Origin: Lotus japonicus
Lineage: Eukaryota; Streptophyta; Magnoliopsida; Fabales; Fabaceae
Assembly (NCBI RefSeq): GCF_012489685.1
Contig: NC_080042.1
Coordinates: 3,288,501 to 3,352,500 of the forward strand
Direction: 5' to 3'
Length of the DNA: 64,000 nt
Shown: positions 47,003 through 57,955 of the stretch, piece after piece
Layout: every line of letters begins with the position of its first letter
Position numbering within the stretch: the stretch's first letter is position 1
Translations under genes and position numbers: made by a program
The notes under the pieces: generated by a model
What the model was told of the DNA's origin: nothing
The model's input: the letters and a program-made list of their open reading frames with translations, nothing else
Databases searched by the model: none

Positions 47003-47412
47003 TAACAATTAGTATTACAACTCTTACGATGCACATTTGAATATTTTAAAAATTGAGACTTTAGTTTGTAGTTGAATAAATTTAAAAAGTGATTATAATT
47101 AAGCATAAAAGTTAATATTTTTGAAAAAGTCTATTTAAAAAGATAATGCATGCAATATATTGTAGATGATAAATTAATGCTCTGTTTGGATACAAAGTTG
47201 AAAATGAGAGATATAAGAGGAAAAAAGATAGGAGGAAGGAATATAAAAGAAAAATGAGATGATTTTAAAGTTATTTGGATTGAGAGAAAAATAATGAAAA
47301 AATGATGGAAAGGAAAATGAAATTGCTTGTATATTACCAATTTACCCTTCTTTGTTTTATTGTTATGTTTATCTATTTTCATTATCTTGTTACGTTTTTG
47401 GAAAGTTATTTA
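47003..47412. other. AT-rich spacer, no gene seen
   Basis: Continuous with the P450 upstream region (60300 onward) when the Tat-type element is removed. No credible ORF. Confidence 0.5.
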
Positions 47413-47730
47413 TGGACTGGGCGAGACCCTAGGGTCCCTCGCCCAGGCGCGCCAGCCCAGGGCGACGTGCAAGCCAGGAAATTAGGCCTTCTTCCGGGAG
47501 GCCCAACCGGCCCATTAAGAGAAGATAGGGGCGCCAACCCCAACCCCCAAACCTATAAATAGGGGACGGTTACCAATTGTAAGAGACTCTTAGCTCATTA
47601 GAGAAGTAACAAGATTGAAATTCAGTTACTTTCTCTCTAAGCGGTTACGTTCTTACTCTCTCTAGATTCTCACATCACGATCCTTTCACTCTAGGTACAG
47701 TACCTCATCTCTATGTTCTTGGATGGAACA
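47413..47730 (+). repeat. 5' LTR of the Tat-type element
   Basis: 318 bp. TATA-like CCTATAAATAGG at about 47551-47562. Ends in GGATGGAACA just before the primer site. Confidence 0.92.
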
Positions 47731-47880
47731 TTTGGCGTCGTCTGTGGGGACCGGTAGATTTCGATTCCCGGACTACGTGGATTGTGATTTCGTTGAGAGA
47801 AGTTCGATTTTCTGTGTAATTCTCTTCACTTTTTGGATTTTTGGTTGAATTATTGGTTCGCTAGTGAAGTCTGATGGAGA

Positions 47881-50482
47881 CATGTCGTCGAAGACGCGAT
47901 GGAGAGCAGGAGCAGCGGCGCAGGTCGCCACCACGTCGCGTGAGAGCCAGGCCGCAACGCGAGCAGGTCCGCCGCGAAGAATCTGAGCAATTGACTCCCC
48001 CCCTCCGCCTCCACCACCTCCTTCTCCAACACCTCCGCTGCCTTCTCCGCCGTCCTCACCGAAGCAACAGAGGTCACCGGCGCACTCGCCAAGAGCCTCA
48101 GGGGAAGGAACACCGCCACCGCAGGCTCCAATCACCGGTCGAGATTGGAGGCGTCTGATCTGCAGTGTCGATGATATACGACAGCGGAACGATTACTTAC
48201 AGGAGCAGTTAGAGTATTATCGTTTCGAGCAGCAAGACGAAGGGGAGCGTGAAGCCGAGGTCGTGGCGGAGTTTGAGCCGCTCTCAGCGGCGATGAGGGA
48301 GGTGGCTATCCCGGACAACATGAAGAATATCATTCTTGAAACGTATAGCGGAAAGGCTGATCCAAAGGAGCACCTGCTTTATTTCAACACGAAAATGGTA
48401 ATTAGCGCTGCTTTCGACGCGGTGAAATGCAGGATGTTCCCATTGACGTTTAATGGCACAGCCATGGCTTGGTTTACGACTCTACCTCAGGGATCTATCA
48501 CAAATTTTCGCGCATCTCATCGAAGTTCCTCGTCCAGTTCTCCGCGAGCAAAACCAAGCAGGTAACGATCAGTGACCTATACAATGTCCGCCAATCAGAG
48601 GGCGAGACTTTGAAACATTATGTGAAGCGATTCAGTGCGGCGTCTGTTAAAATTGAGGAGTCAGAACCACATGCTTGCGTGCACGCTTTCAAGAATGGGC
48701 TGCAGCCAGGAAAAATGAACAGTAAGTTTAGCCGTAAGCCGGCTCGGTAGATGGCAGAGATCCGGGCGCGGGCAAACACTTAAATCTTGGACGAGGAGGA
48801 TGGTGCTTTCAAAAGAAAGTGTGTAAAAATGGAAAAGGATGGCGATCAGAGGGACGCGTCATCGGAAGGCAAACAAAGTAAAGAAAAAGGAGAAGGTGGT
48901 AAGCGGCGAGATAAGAAGGTAAAGTCAGGAGAGAAGGCCGCGAAGGAACTATTGTACCCTAGGAAGGAAAGCTTCGAGCGTCGTCGCCCGTGGCATCAGG
49001 CCGACTCCCGCCGGCGAGAAGAGTCGGGGAAAAGTTTAAGTGCGCATTTGACGGAACTACTTCGGGAGGTCAAGGCGACACATGCGGTTGAGGAAGGCGA
49101 AAAGGAGACCAATCCGCCTCGAGTGACGATGGATAAAACAAAGTGGTGCGAGTACCATCGCTCGGCGGGCCTCGACACTGGGGATTGTTTCACCTTAAAG
49201 AACGAGATTGAAAGGCTCATCCGGGCGAGACTCTCGCAGTTAAATGACCGAGGTGGCCGCTGGCACGGCGAACGACAACAGGGAAATCGGTATAAAGGGG
49301 GCCGTCAGCAGGATGATCGCAGGCGAGATGATATTCGTCGTACGCCGACCACTGACAAGAAGGAAACGCTGGCAACGAGGAAGAAGGGGGCAGAAGAAAC
49401 CTTCAACAAAGATCTCGAACCGCTAGTTGGGACGATAAATACAATTACAAGTGGCTTTGGTGGAGGCGGGAACACAGTCTCGGCGAGACGAAGGCATGTA
49501 AGGGCGGTTACATCAGTGCAAGAGTATGAAACCCGATTCAGTTTTCATCACCCAGATCTCATAATATCGTCAGCAGATTTCGAGGGAATCAAGACGCATA
49601 AAGATGATCCTGTGGTAGTAATGGCAAGGATCAATAGCTTTAATGTGCGAAGAGTTCTTTTGGAACAGGGAAGTTCTGCAGACATTATCTACCGCGATGC
49701 GTTCGATCAGTTGGGATTATCAGACAAGGACTTGATGCCATGCACTGGGACTCTGGTAGGCTTTTCAGGAGAGCAGGTCTGGGTGCGTGGCTACCTGGAT
49801 TTAGACACGGTTTTTGGTTTTGATGAGAACGTCAAGCTTCTGCGTGTCAGGTTCTTGGTATTGCAGGTCGTGGCATCATACAATGTCATCATCGAATGGA
49901 ACACGCTCAATCATCTCTGCGCGGTGATTTCAACGGCTCACCGAGTATCCACTAATCTACGGAAAGGTGGGAAAAATCGTGGTCGAACAGAGGAGGGCGA
50001 GAGAGTGCTATAACAACTGCCTTAGTTTGTATGGAAAGAAGGGAGTCGGCGAGGGACACAGGTGCCACGAGATTGAGGTCTTAGAAGGTGATCAAGATGG
50101 GCAGGGCGTGTAGGATCAGGGGCGAAACAGACCAGGAAGATTGGAGCGAATGATTGATCAAAAGATAGAAAGATTGAGGAACAACCATGGTCAGAGAAGG
50201 CCAGATGGCAGGACAGGAAGAGACGGACAATTCACGGATGCACATGCAGAGGAGCGTTGGGCGAACGTAATAGAGGGTTTGGAGATGTATAAATTCAGCA
50301 GAGGAGTGCTAGCGATCGAGCCCAGGCTCACGACCAGTCAAGAAAGGCGCCTAGAGAAGCTAGTAGAGGACAATTTTGACCTTTTTAGTTGGACTCAGAA
50401 GGATGCGACGCTTTGGGGGCTGCCAAGATTCAAGAAGAGAGAAAGGAAAAAGGGGCAGTGGTGCAAGGAATGGATCAGCTGA
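47881..50482 (+). pseudogene. Tat-type gag-protease pseudogene, with the RT start only
   Basis: Starts among several possible ATGs (47874-47881), with frameshifts in a Pro/Arg-rich leader. A Retrotrans_gag domain follows from about 48263 (NMKNIILETYSGKADPKEHL, AMAWFTTLPQGSI), frameshifted at about 48510. After stops near 48750 a 408-codon open stretch (48787-50013) holds WCEYHRSAGLDTGDC, usual before Tat protease, and then the protease. The protease motif reads LLEQGSSADI, where the family normally has Asp in place of Glu, so it is probably inactive. A last segment, 50141-50482, matches the region just before RT (LEKLVEDNFDLFSW), then homology ends. Non-functional. Confidence 0.85.
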
Positions 50483-51480
50483 GCCTCCAGTGCGGTGGCG
50501 GCGAACGAAGTGGTCACAAGGCACTTGAGCGACCACTGGAGCCCAGCGTGCCGCCGCACGGGTAAGGGAAAAGGAAAGGCAGGATATTGGAAACCAGTAG
50601 GGTCGACAATTTTTAAACCTGGGGCAGCTAGGCACGGCAAGAAGAGAAGCAAGTTAAGTGAAGTCCCTCGCTACTGTGGGGCGAGCTGGCGAAAAGATCA
50701 ACCTCGCAATGACAACGAGTGGGAGGCAAGCACATCGGGTTTGAAGGACGAAGTGCTCGGCGTGGTGCTCTGATTTGGGGGGCTGAAGACAAGAGCAAGG
50801 ACGCGGCGAGGAAACTGAAGTACTAGGACAAAAATAAAGATGGACTCTTTTTCTCCACCACGGGAGTTTTTTAAAGATCCCTCTAATGTAAAATCTTTTT
50901 ACAAGTCAAATACAAAAGGATATTCCCAGCAATACTCCTATCTTGACTAAATTATCACGGTCGCCCGGTGGGAAAAATTCCCTAAAGGTGGCGATCCCAA
51001 CATGACCTTGATGTCTGGGGATCGCTCCAGAAAGTCCGGCGCGAACCGCTGCTACTCGATTAGCAACTCAACTAAAATGTCACGGTCGCCTGGTGGGAAA
51101 AATTCCCTGAAGGTGGCGATCCCAACACGACCTTGATGTCTGGGGATCGCTCCGGAAAGTCCAGCGCGAATCGCTGATTACTCGTTGGCGATGTGTGCGG
51201 ATAAGTTACTTATCCCAAAAGCCTCCCCGAAATATGGGCGAGCAAAACCTCCCTGAAATATGGGCGAGAACTCAAAGCTAGGCTAAGTCTCGGGCAACTC
51301 ACATGGCCATTGGGACCCCAGCAACACGAAATCTAGACCTAAAGGCGTAAAACGAACAAGTGGAGAAAATATGGCAGGGCGGTGAATAAAAGAAGACGGA
51401 CGAAATTGCAACAAAATTCTATTCATTATCATAGAGCAATATTAATTACAAAAGGTTAAGGGAAAATCAATACAAAGTAT
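50483..51480. other. Non-coding middle of the Tat-type element with a 116-bp tandem duplication
   Basis: No ORF of note. Two adjacent copies of about 116 bp lie at about 50950-51175, each containing TCACGGTCGCC, GGTGGCGATCCCAAC and GTCTGGGGATCGCTCC, with a few differences. This position, between pol and the antisense ORF, often carries tandem repeats in Tat-type elements. Confidence 0.7.
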
Positions 51481-52582
51481 TCAGACTGCATTTACATTTT
51501 CTACTTTCCTTGCGTTTTCAGCAACCGCAAAGTATGCAGCGTCGAAGCCTGGAGGATCATCAGGGCCGACCAAACCCTCGGGGGTGACCTTCTTGAAAGC
51601 TCCCATCCTGCTGAGATCTATTCCCTCATAAAGGTACTGGACCTGGGCTTTAGCAAGGAAGAAGCCGCGGCCGCGCTCTTCCACAGCCTCAACAGCAGCT
51701 TCGACTTCCAACCTCGCTCGAAGGGTTTTGGCTTCAGAGGCCGCCCGGGTTTCCGCCTCCGCAACAGCTTTAGTTTTTGCTTTGAGTTGGGTCCTCACCT
51801 CGGCGAGAGACTTGTTCGACAACGCCAAATCGCTACGCAGGGACGCAATCTCCGTGTCTTTGGTGATACAAGTTGCCCTACTCACGGCAATTGCCTCGGC
51901 CCTCGTCTCTAACTCCTTCTACAAGTCATCCAGCTCATCCTCCAAGTCCTTCATTCTCTCTTCACAAGCGGATAAGTCAGCCTTGCGACCGCTCATCTCG
52001 ATACCCAGGTTGTTCAGCTTAATTACATGGGCCGTCACCTGAGTCAACAACCTGTCACGCTCACCGTACGCTTCGAGCGTGACAAGACAATAACTCTCAG
52101 CCTTCTGACGGAGCTCTTCAACTTCAGCGGCAGAGGCCGAATCCGGGGATAACTTGGCGAAGAGACACATCGCGTGCAGGAGACTCAAGATGGCTTCTTT
52201 TGCCACACCATCAAGGTCAGGATTCTCAGCTCCTTTCATATTACCAAAGAAAGGATCAGTCAGCATAAAGTCGACATGAGTGGGTTGTTGGTTTGAAGGA
52301 GAGCTCTCCTTCTCGCCAGCGTTCAGATGACCGACGGCGGGGAAGAAGGGCGAGGGGAAGGTGAGACGGCAGGAGCTTGATCCTCATCACTACGACTCGC
52401 TGTGTGGACTGGGGAGGCCCTGGGTGAGCTTACCTCAGCTTGTTGGGATGATGGCCAGAAGGGAGGATTGTTTGAGGGAAATCAGAAGCAGCACCCTCAG
52501 AAGCACTTTGACCAATAAGAGTCTCCTTGGGAAGGGGCGAGGGTCCCGCCTCGCCCTTGGGGTTTGGTTCATCCTCGCCCAC

Positions 52583-55500
52583 TGTGAGACCCAAGTTTTT
52601 AAGTTTGGAATAAATCGAATGAAATTTCTTTTCACGATTAATTTGATGTAACGTGAAGGAAAACCTGGACAAGTGCTTATTGAATGGGATAAATTTGTGA
52701 AGGAGAAAGTTCAGGAAAAAGCTAAGGATTGTATCAAAGTCGATAAAAGTTATAACACGATTAGTATTCGCTTAAACCTAGGTCAAGAACGTTAGTAAAC
52801 AATTAATTTACCCTTAAAGCACTATAGGAACTAATTCCAAAAAAAAATATTCAGAGGAATGTCAGAATTTCTCTTATTCATTTCCATGACAAGCGTTTCG
52901 ATACGAAACCCTGGAATGTACGAACGTCAATTTCCAACACTCGGAAGTTTGCCGAAACCGAAACCCTGATAGTTCAGAAACCCTAAAATCAACGGACGAT
53001 GAAGACTTTTTCTATTCGGAGCTTCAAATAAAGATTTCATTCGCGTACGCCCACTCTAATCGACGTTCCGAATCTTTCTTCAGAAGGAAGTTTCTGCATC
53101 CGAGGTCAAAAGCATAAAGTGCATAAAGTGCATTTTTAAGCCGGTAAACATTAAAAACAAGCCTCGAAAACCAAAAATCATACTGATATTTCTTTGGAGA
53201 ATTAGAAGATTCAGCGGGAAGAATATCATGTCTAAAATACGTAGGAATCAGTAGGAAAAATCGGAATCGCGAAATAATCATTTTCTCACGTTTTCAATTT
53301 CCTATATATACTTTGAAAAATGAAAAAAAAAAACAAAAGCTTCACAACACACACACACGGCCGAGGCATTGGAGAGGAAAAAGGAGGAAAAGTGATTTTT
53401 CCAATTCTTGACCGATCGTCGTTCCGTTCGTTGCTACGCGTAGACCTCGAGGTACTGATGCTTTTCCCTACCTCTGATCGTAAATTATGTCGCTTTTCTC
53501 TATGTCTTTCTGTGCTCAAAGTTTTGAGCTTTTTGTAAAACTGTCCAAATAAGTTGATTTCAGTGTCTAAACTTATTGCCTACGTGCTCTAGAGCATGAA
53601 TATCCGGTTGTTTTCTGCTGAATCTCGCCGAATTGCCGCCGAGTTTCAATTCTGCTCAAAAACCCATTTTTATGCTGAGGTTCCGTTTTTTGATTAAAAA
53701 CTCTCGACTGAGCTTAGCTTCAGTAGGATTAGTTGTTATAAATGTCGTTAGGATCGACCCCATCTAATTTGTTTTTCGAAATTCTGATTTTGAGTTTCTG
53801 AGCTAAAAATATTGACCAAAATACCCCTGCGACAGTTTTCGACCCGATAATTTTTCTGAGAGTTTCCCTGGCCTAGATATCGCCTAAGAATACCTAGGAA
53901 TTGATTTAGATCGAAGAAAAAGTTCGAAAACCCTATTTTCCATAGTGGCCGAAACCTATTTGCTTGGGTACCGTGTCCAAAAATAATTTTTGGGCCTCTA
54001 TGACCTGAGCCATTGTGTAGCTCTTTCAATTGTCGAAATTTTGGCGCCGGTTTCGTGTCATTCCGAGTTTTGTAGCTCGAGTTATGCACGTTTTAGCGAA
54101 TAAAGTGTTTTTGTACAAAACTTGAATCGAGTCAAAACTCATCCATTCGGGGGAAGCCCTTCCATTCGTGCCTAAATGTTGTACTCTGAAGCTTCTTTAG
54201 CTTTGTCGAACATTAGTTAGGATTGTTTCGACTGTATCGACTTGTGTTAATTCATTATTGCTTTGTTTGCTCAAAGGTTCAATTGTGGAAACTTTGGGAT
54301 TGATTGAACAAGCTTGTGAGGGAGACCTACACCGCGAGACTGGAACAACTCGAGGTGAGGGCAACTTACTTACTAGCTATTGCTTTATAGGCGTCGATGA
54401 ATTCGACTTGAATATTGCTTGAATGTTGGATATTATATTGATATTGTTATTGAACTGAGCTATATGCCATTATTTCTGCTGAGTTTATGATGTTTTGCAT
54501 ATGCTCTATTGAATTGTACTGATTTGAGATAGTACATGATTATATGATTTCGGAGTGTGGGAAAACGTGATGTTATGCCATGCTAATGACGAGGTTTGGG
54601 AAATGTTAGGCAGGCTTTGACCGGAGGTCTAAGCCATAGTCATTTTAGGATCGAGACCTTCCCGGGGAATTACTTAGGTTTATTGGGATCTTTTTACTTA
54701 TAGAGTTTTGGAACAAAGAGAAACGAAACTTGACTTCATAAATGAAATTCATAATGCATTAACCAAAGATAGAACATATTCAAATAGTAATAACAATTTC
54801 TTGGAAAAGACTTAGGATCTGAAATAAGTTTGAAAACGGGAAGTGTCGGCGATCCTAGCGTTGTGACTGGGACAGTCACTGAATGCGAGCAGCATTCTCT
54901 CTAATCGTTGATCAGTTGTTTGGCCATCGAGATGGTGAGCCAGGGTAACTTGAAAGGTCACTCAGTGCGAGATGCATTCTTTTGCTCGTGGAGCAGTTTG
55001 GTTGGCCATCGAGACGGTGAGCCAAAGTGACTAGGAAAGTTACCAAGTGCGACTAGCACTTCTTTGTTTACCTCAGGGTATTGTAGAGACAATGTACTCT
55101 AGCTAGACACGCGTACCTTGGTGAGGACGTTTCGTTGTTTGGCTAACCATATTGCATTCATGCATACATTTCTTGGAAAGTGTGCTGCTTTTCGAAGGAC
55201 GATCTCAGATCGAACTTCATCGGAGCGAGATGCTTCATTGGAGCGAGATGCTTCACAGGAGCGTGCTGCTTCACAGGAGCGAGATGCTTCATAAAAGCGA
55301 GATGCTTTATAAAAGCGAGATGCTTTACAGAAGCGAGATGCTTCATACGAGCGAGATGCTTTAGCGGAGCGAGATGCTTGGCTCGTCCCATCCATCGAGA
55401 TGGTGACATTTTATCCGGATCATATTTTGAGCATGACATTGCATTGGCACGCCATGCACCTAACTATATTTGTTGATGGGTTGGAGATCCAATTGTTATT

Positions 55501-56338
55501 TGTGATTTGATGATGATAAACATCGTTATATATCTTGATGATTTGATGTTGATAAATGTTATGTATATACCTTAGGGTAGGCAATACGTAAGTTATACGT
55601 ATATATACAACATATATATATATACCCCCCTTATTCTTCACATGTTGCTTGTATTATCTATTATATTCTGTGAGTTGACCCTCGCGCCTTGGCTTTGTGT
55701 TCATGTTTGTGTTTGGGCGGTCGGCCTGCTGCCAGACGTTCAACAGCCGATTCGAGATGGTTCGTCGTTCGGGGAGGACCCGGAGCGAAATGACTACTAC
55801 TGAGCCTTCGACGTGGACCCGGACTTCATGCAGGATCAGATGAGGGTCGATGTTAGGGGTGTAGTACATCGGGTGTCGTTGTCATAGCTCTGACTGTCAT
55901 TTCTTATTTTGGGGCAGGGTAGGTCCCCGTCTATTAGCTTTTTGTGTGGTTCTCTTCCATGAGGATCACAGGGAGTTTGTCGGACGTAGAAGTCTTTCTT
56001 TTGGAAGCCGTTTTGGGCTGACTTACTCTTCGGAGGACTGTATTTATAAAACTTATGACTCTATTTATGAGTCACACTTATTTGCCTGCGGGCACTACTT
56101 TCAGTTATTTGATGTTACTTTCCGTCACTTGAGGACTATCGTAACGATGTTTTTAGTTGCAGCGAGGGCTGTACTTATACTGTATATTAGTCGCTGTTAA
56201 TCGCGATTGGGTTGAGTCTTTAATTCGTCAAGTCTTTTATTTACTTAAAACAAATATCGAAAAAAAAAATATACCTGCTTTTCCGATTTATTTTATTTTT
56301 GAGTTACTAAAGTGACACTCGGAAATCGGGGTGTTACA
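52583..56338 (+). repeat. 5' LTR of Gypsy element 3
   Basis: 3756 bp. TATA box at 53302-53310 (CTATATATA), donor CGAG|GTGAGGGC at 54355, hairpins at 54863-55052 and a hairpin array at 55211-55380. Related to the LTR of element 1 over its first part (AGGAGAAAGTTCAGGAAAA, GAAGTTTGCCGAAACCGAAA) but diverged. Confidence 0.93.
55211..55380 (+). repeat. 18-bp hairpin array (nine units) in the LTR of Gypsy element 3
   Basis: Each 18-bp unit has a 5-bp stem around a conserved loop GAGAT (once GTGCT). Stems: GGAGC/GCTTC, AAAGC/GCTTT twice, GAAGC/GCTTC, CGAGC/GCTTT. Upstream single hairpins have loops GAGCA, GAGAT and GACTA: GAATGC/GCATTC (54881-54897), CAGTGC/GCATTC (54963-54979), AAGTGC/GCACTT (55045-55061). 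Confidence 0.85.
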
Positions 56339-56561
56339 TTGTGGTATCAGAGCTTGTCTTTGGAGACGCCGTTGGACAACATTAGGGCTAGAAAGTGAAA
56401 CAATCGAGAGGAAAGCAGAGTGCTGTAGTGAAAGTTATTTGGAACAAAGACACGGACGATGCTATATGAGAGTGAGAGGAAAAAGATCAAGGAATAATAT
56501 CCGGAACTTTTTGCTGAACCTTAAGTTTCGAGGACGAAACTTTCTTTTTGGAGGGTAGTAA

Positions 56562-57955
56562 TGTGAGACCCAAGTTTTTAAGTTTGGAATAAATCGAATG
56601 AAATTTCTTTTCACGATTAATTTGATGTAACGTGAAGGAAAACCTGGACAAGTGCTTATTGAATGGGATAAATTTGTGAAGGAGAAAGTTCAGGAAAAAG
56701 CTAAGGATTGTATCAAAGTCGATAAAAGTTATAACACGATTAGTATTCGCTTAAACCTAGGTCAAGAACGTTAGTAAACAATTAATTTACCCTTAAAGCA
56801 CTATAGGAACTAATTCCAAAAAAAAAATATTCAGAGGAATGTCAGAATTTCTCTTATTCATTTCCATGACAAGCGTTTCGATACGAAACCCTGGAATGTA
56901 CGAACGTCAATTTCCAACACTCGGAAGTTTGCCGAAACCGAAACCCTGATAGTTCAGAAACCCTAAAATCAACGGACGATGAAGACTTTTTCTATTCGGA
57001 GCTTCAAATAAAGATTTCATTCGCGTACGCCCACTCTAATCGACGTTCCGAATCTTTCTTCAGAAGGAAGTTTCTGCATCCGAGGTCAAAAGCATAAAGT
57101 GCATAAAGTGCATTTTTAAGCCGGTAAACATTAAAAACAAGCCTCGAAAACCAAAAATCATACTGATATTTCTTTGGAGAATTAGAAGATTCAGCGGGAA
57201 GAATATCATGTCTAAAATACGTAGGAATCAGTAGGAAAAATCGGAATCGCGAAATAATCATTTTCTCACGTTTTCAATTTCCTATATATACTTTGAAAAA
57301 TGAAAAAAAAAAAACAAAAGCTTCACAACACACACACGGCCGAGGCATTGGAGAGGAAAAAGGAGGAAAAGTGATTTTTCCAATTCTTGACCGATCGTCG
57401 TTCCGTTCGTTGCTACGCGTAGACCTCGAGGTACTGATGCTTTTCCCTACCTCTGATCGTAAATTATGTCGCTTTTCTCTATGTCTTTCTGTGCTCAAAG
57501 TTTTGAGCTTTTTGTAAAACTGTCCAAATAAGTTGATTTCAGTGTCTAAACTTATTGCCTACGTGCTCTAGAGCATGAATATCCGGTTGTTTTCTGCTGA
57601 ATCTCGCCGAATTGCCGCCGAGTTTCAATTCTGCTCAAAAACCCATTTTTATGCTGAGGTTCCGCTTTTTTGATCAAAAACTCTCGACTGAGCTTAGCTT
57701 CAGTAGGATTAGTTGTTATAAATGTCGTTAGGATCGACCCCATCTAATTTGTTTTTCGAAATTCTGATTTTGAGTTTCTGAGCTAAAAATATTGACCAAA
57801 ATACCCCTGCGACAGTTTTCGACCCGATAATTTTTCTGAGAGTTTCCCTGGCCTAGATATCGCCTAAGAATACCTAGGAATTGATTTAGATCGAAGAAAA
57901 AGTTCGAAAACCCTATTTTCCATAGTGGCCGAAACCCCTATTTTCCATAGTTACA
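56562..57955 (+). repeat. Truncated 3' LTR of Gypsy element 3
   Basis: About 1390 bp matching the 5' LTR, then a repeat of CCCTATTTTCCATAG followed directly by TTACA, the LTR end. About 2.3 kb of LTR is missing. Confidence 0.9.

Larger units (their letters stand above)
52583..57955 (+). mobile_element. Gypsy element 3: almost no internal region, truncated 3' LTR (5373 bp)
   Basis: The 5' LTR (52583-56338, 3756 bp) begins TGTGAGACCC and ends GGTGTTACA. The primer site TGGTATCAGAGC is at 56342-56353. Only 223 bp (56339-56561) separate the LTRs, including the CGAGGACGAAACTT and purine tract found in element 1. The 3' LTR (56562-57955) follows the first about 1390 bp, then jumps to the terminal TTACA. 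A perfect TSD CCCAC lies at 52578-52582 and 57956-57960. It encodes nothing. The LTRs are near identical, so it is young. Confidence 0.93.

Noticed and set aside
47874..48158. Arg-rich 94-codon ORF and the facing minus-strand ORFs
   Set aside because: These are other frames of the Pro-rich gag leader of the Tat-type element.
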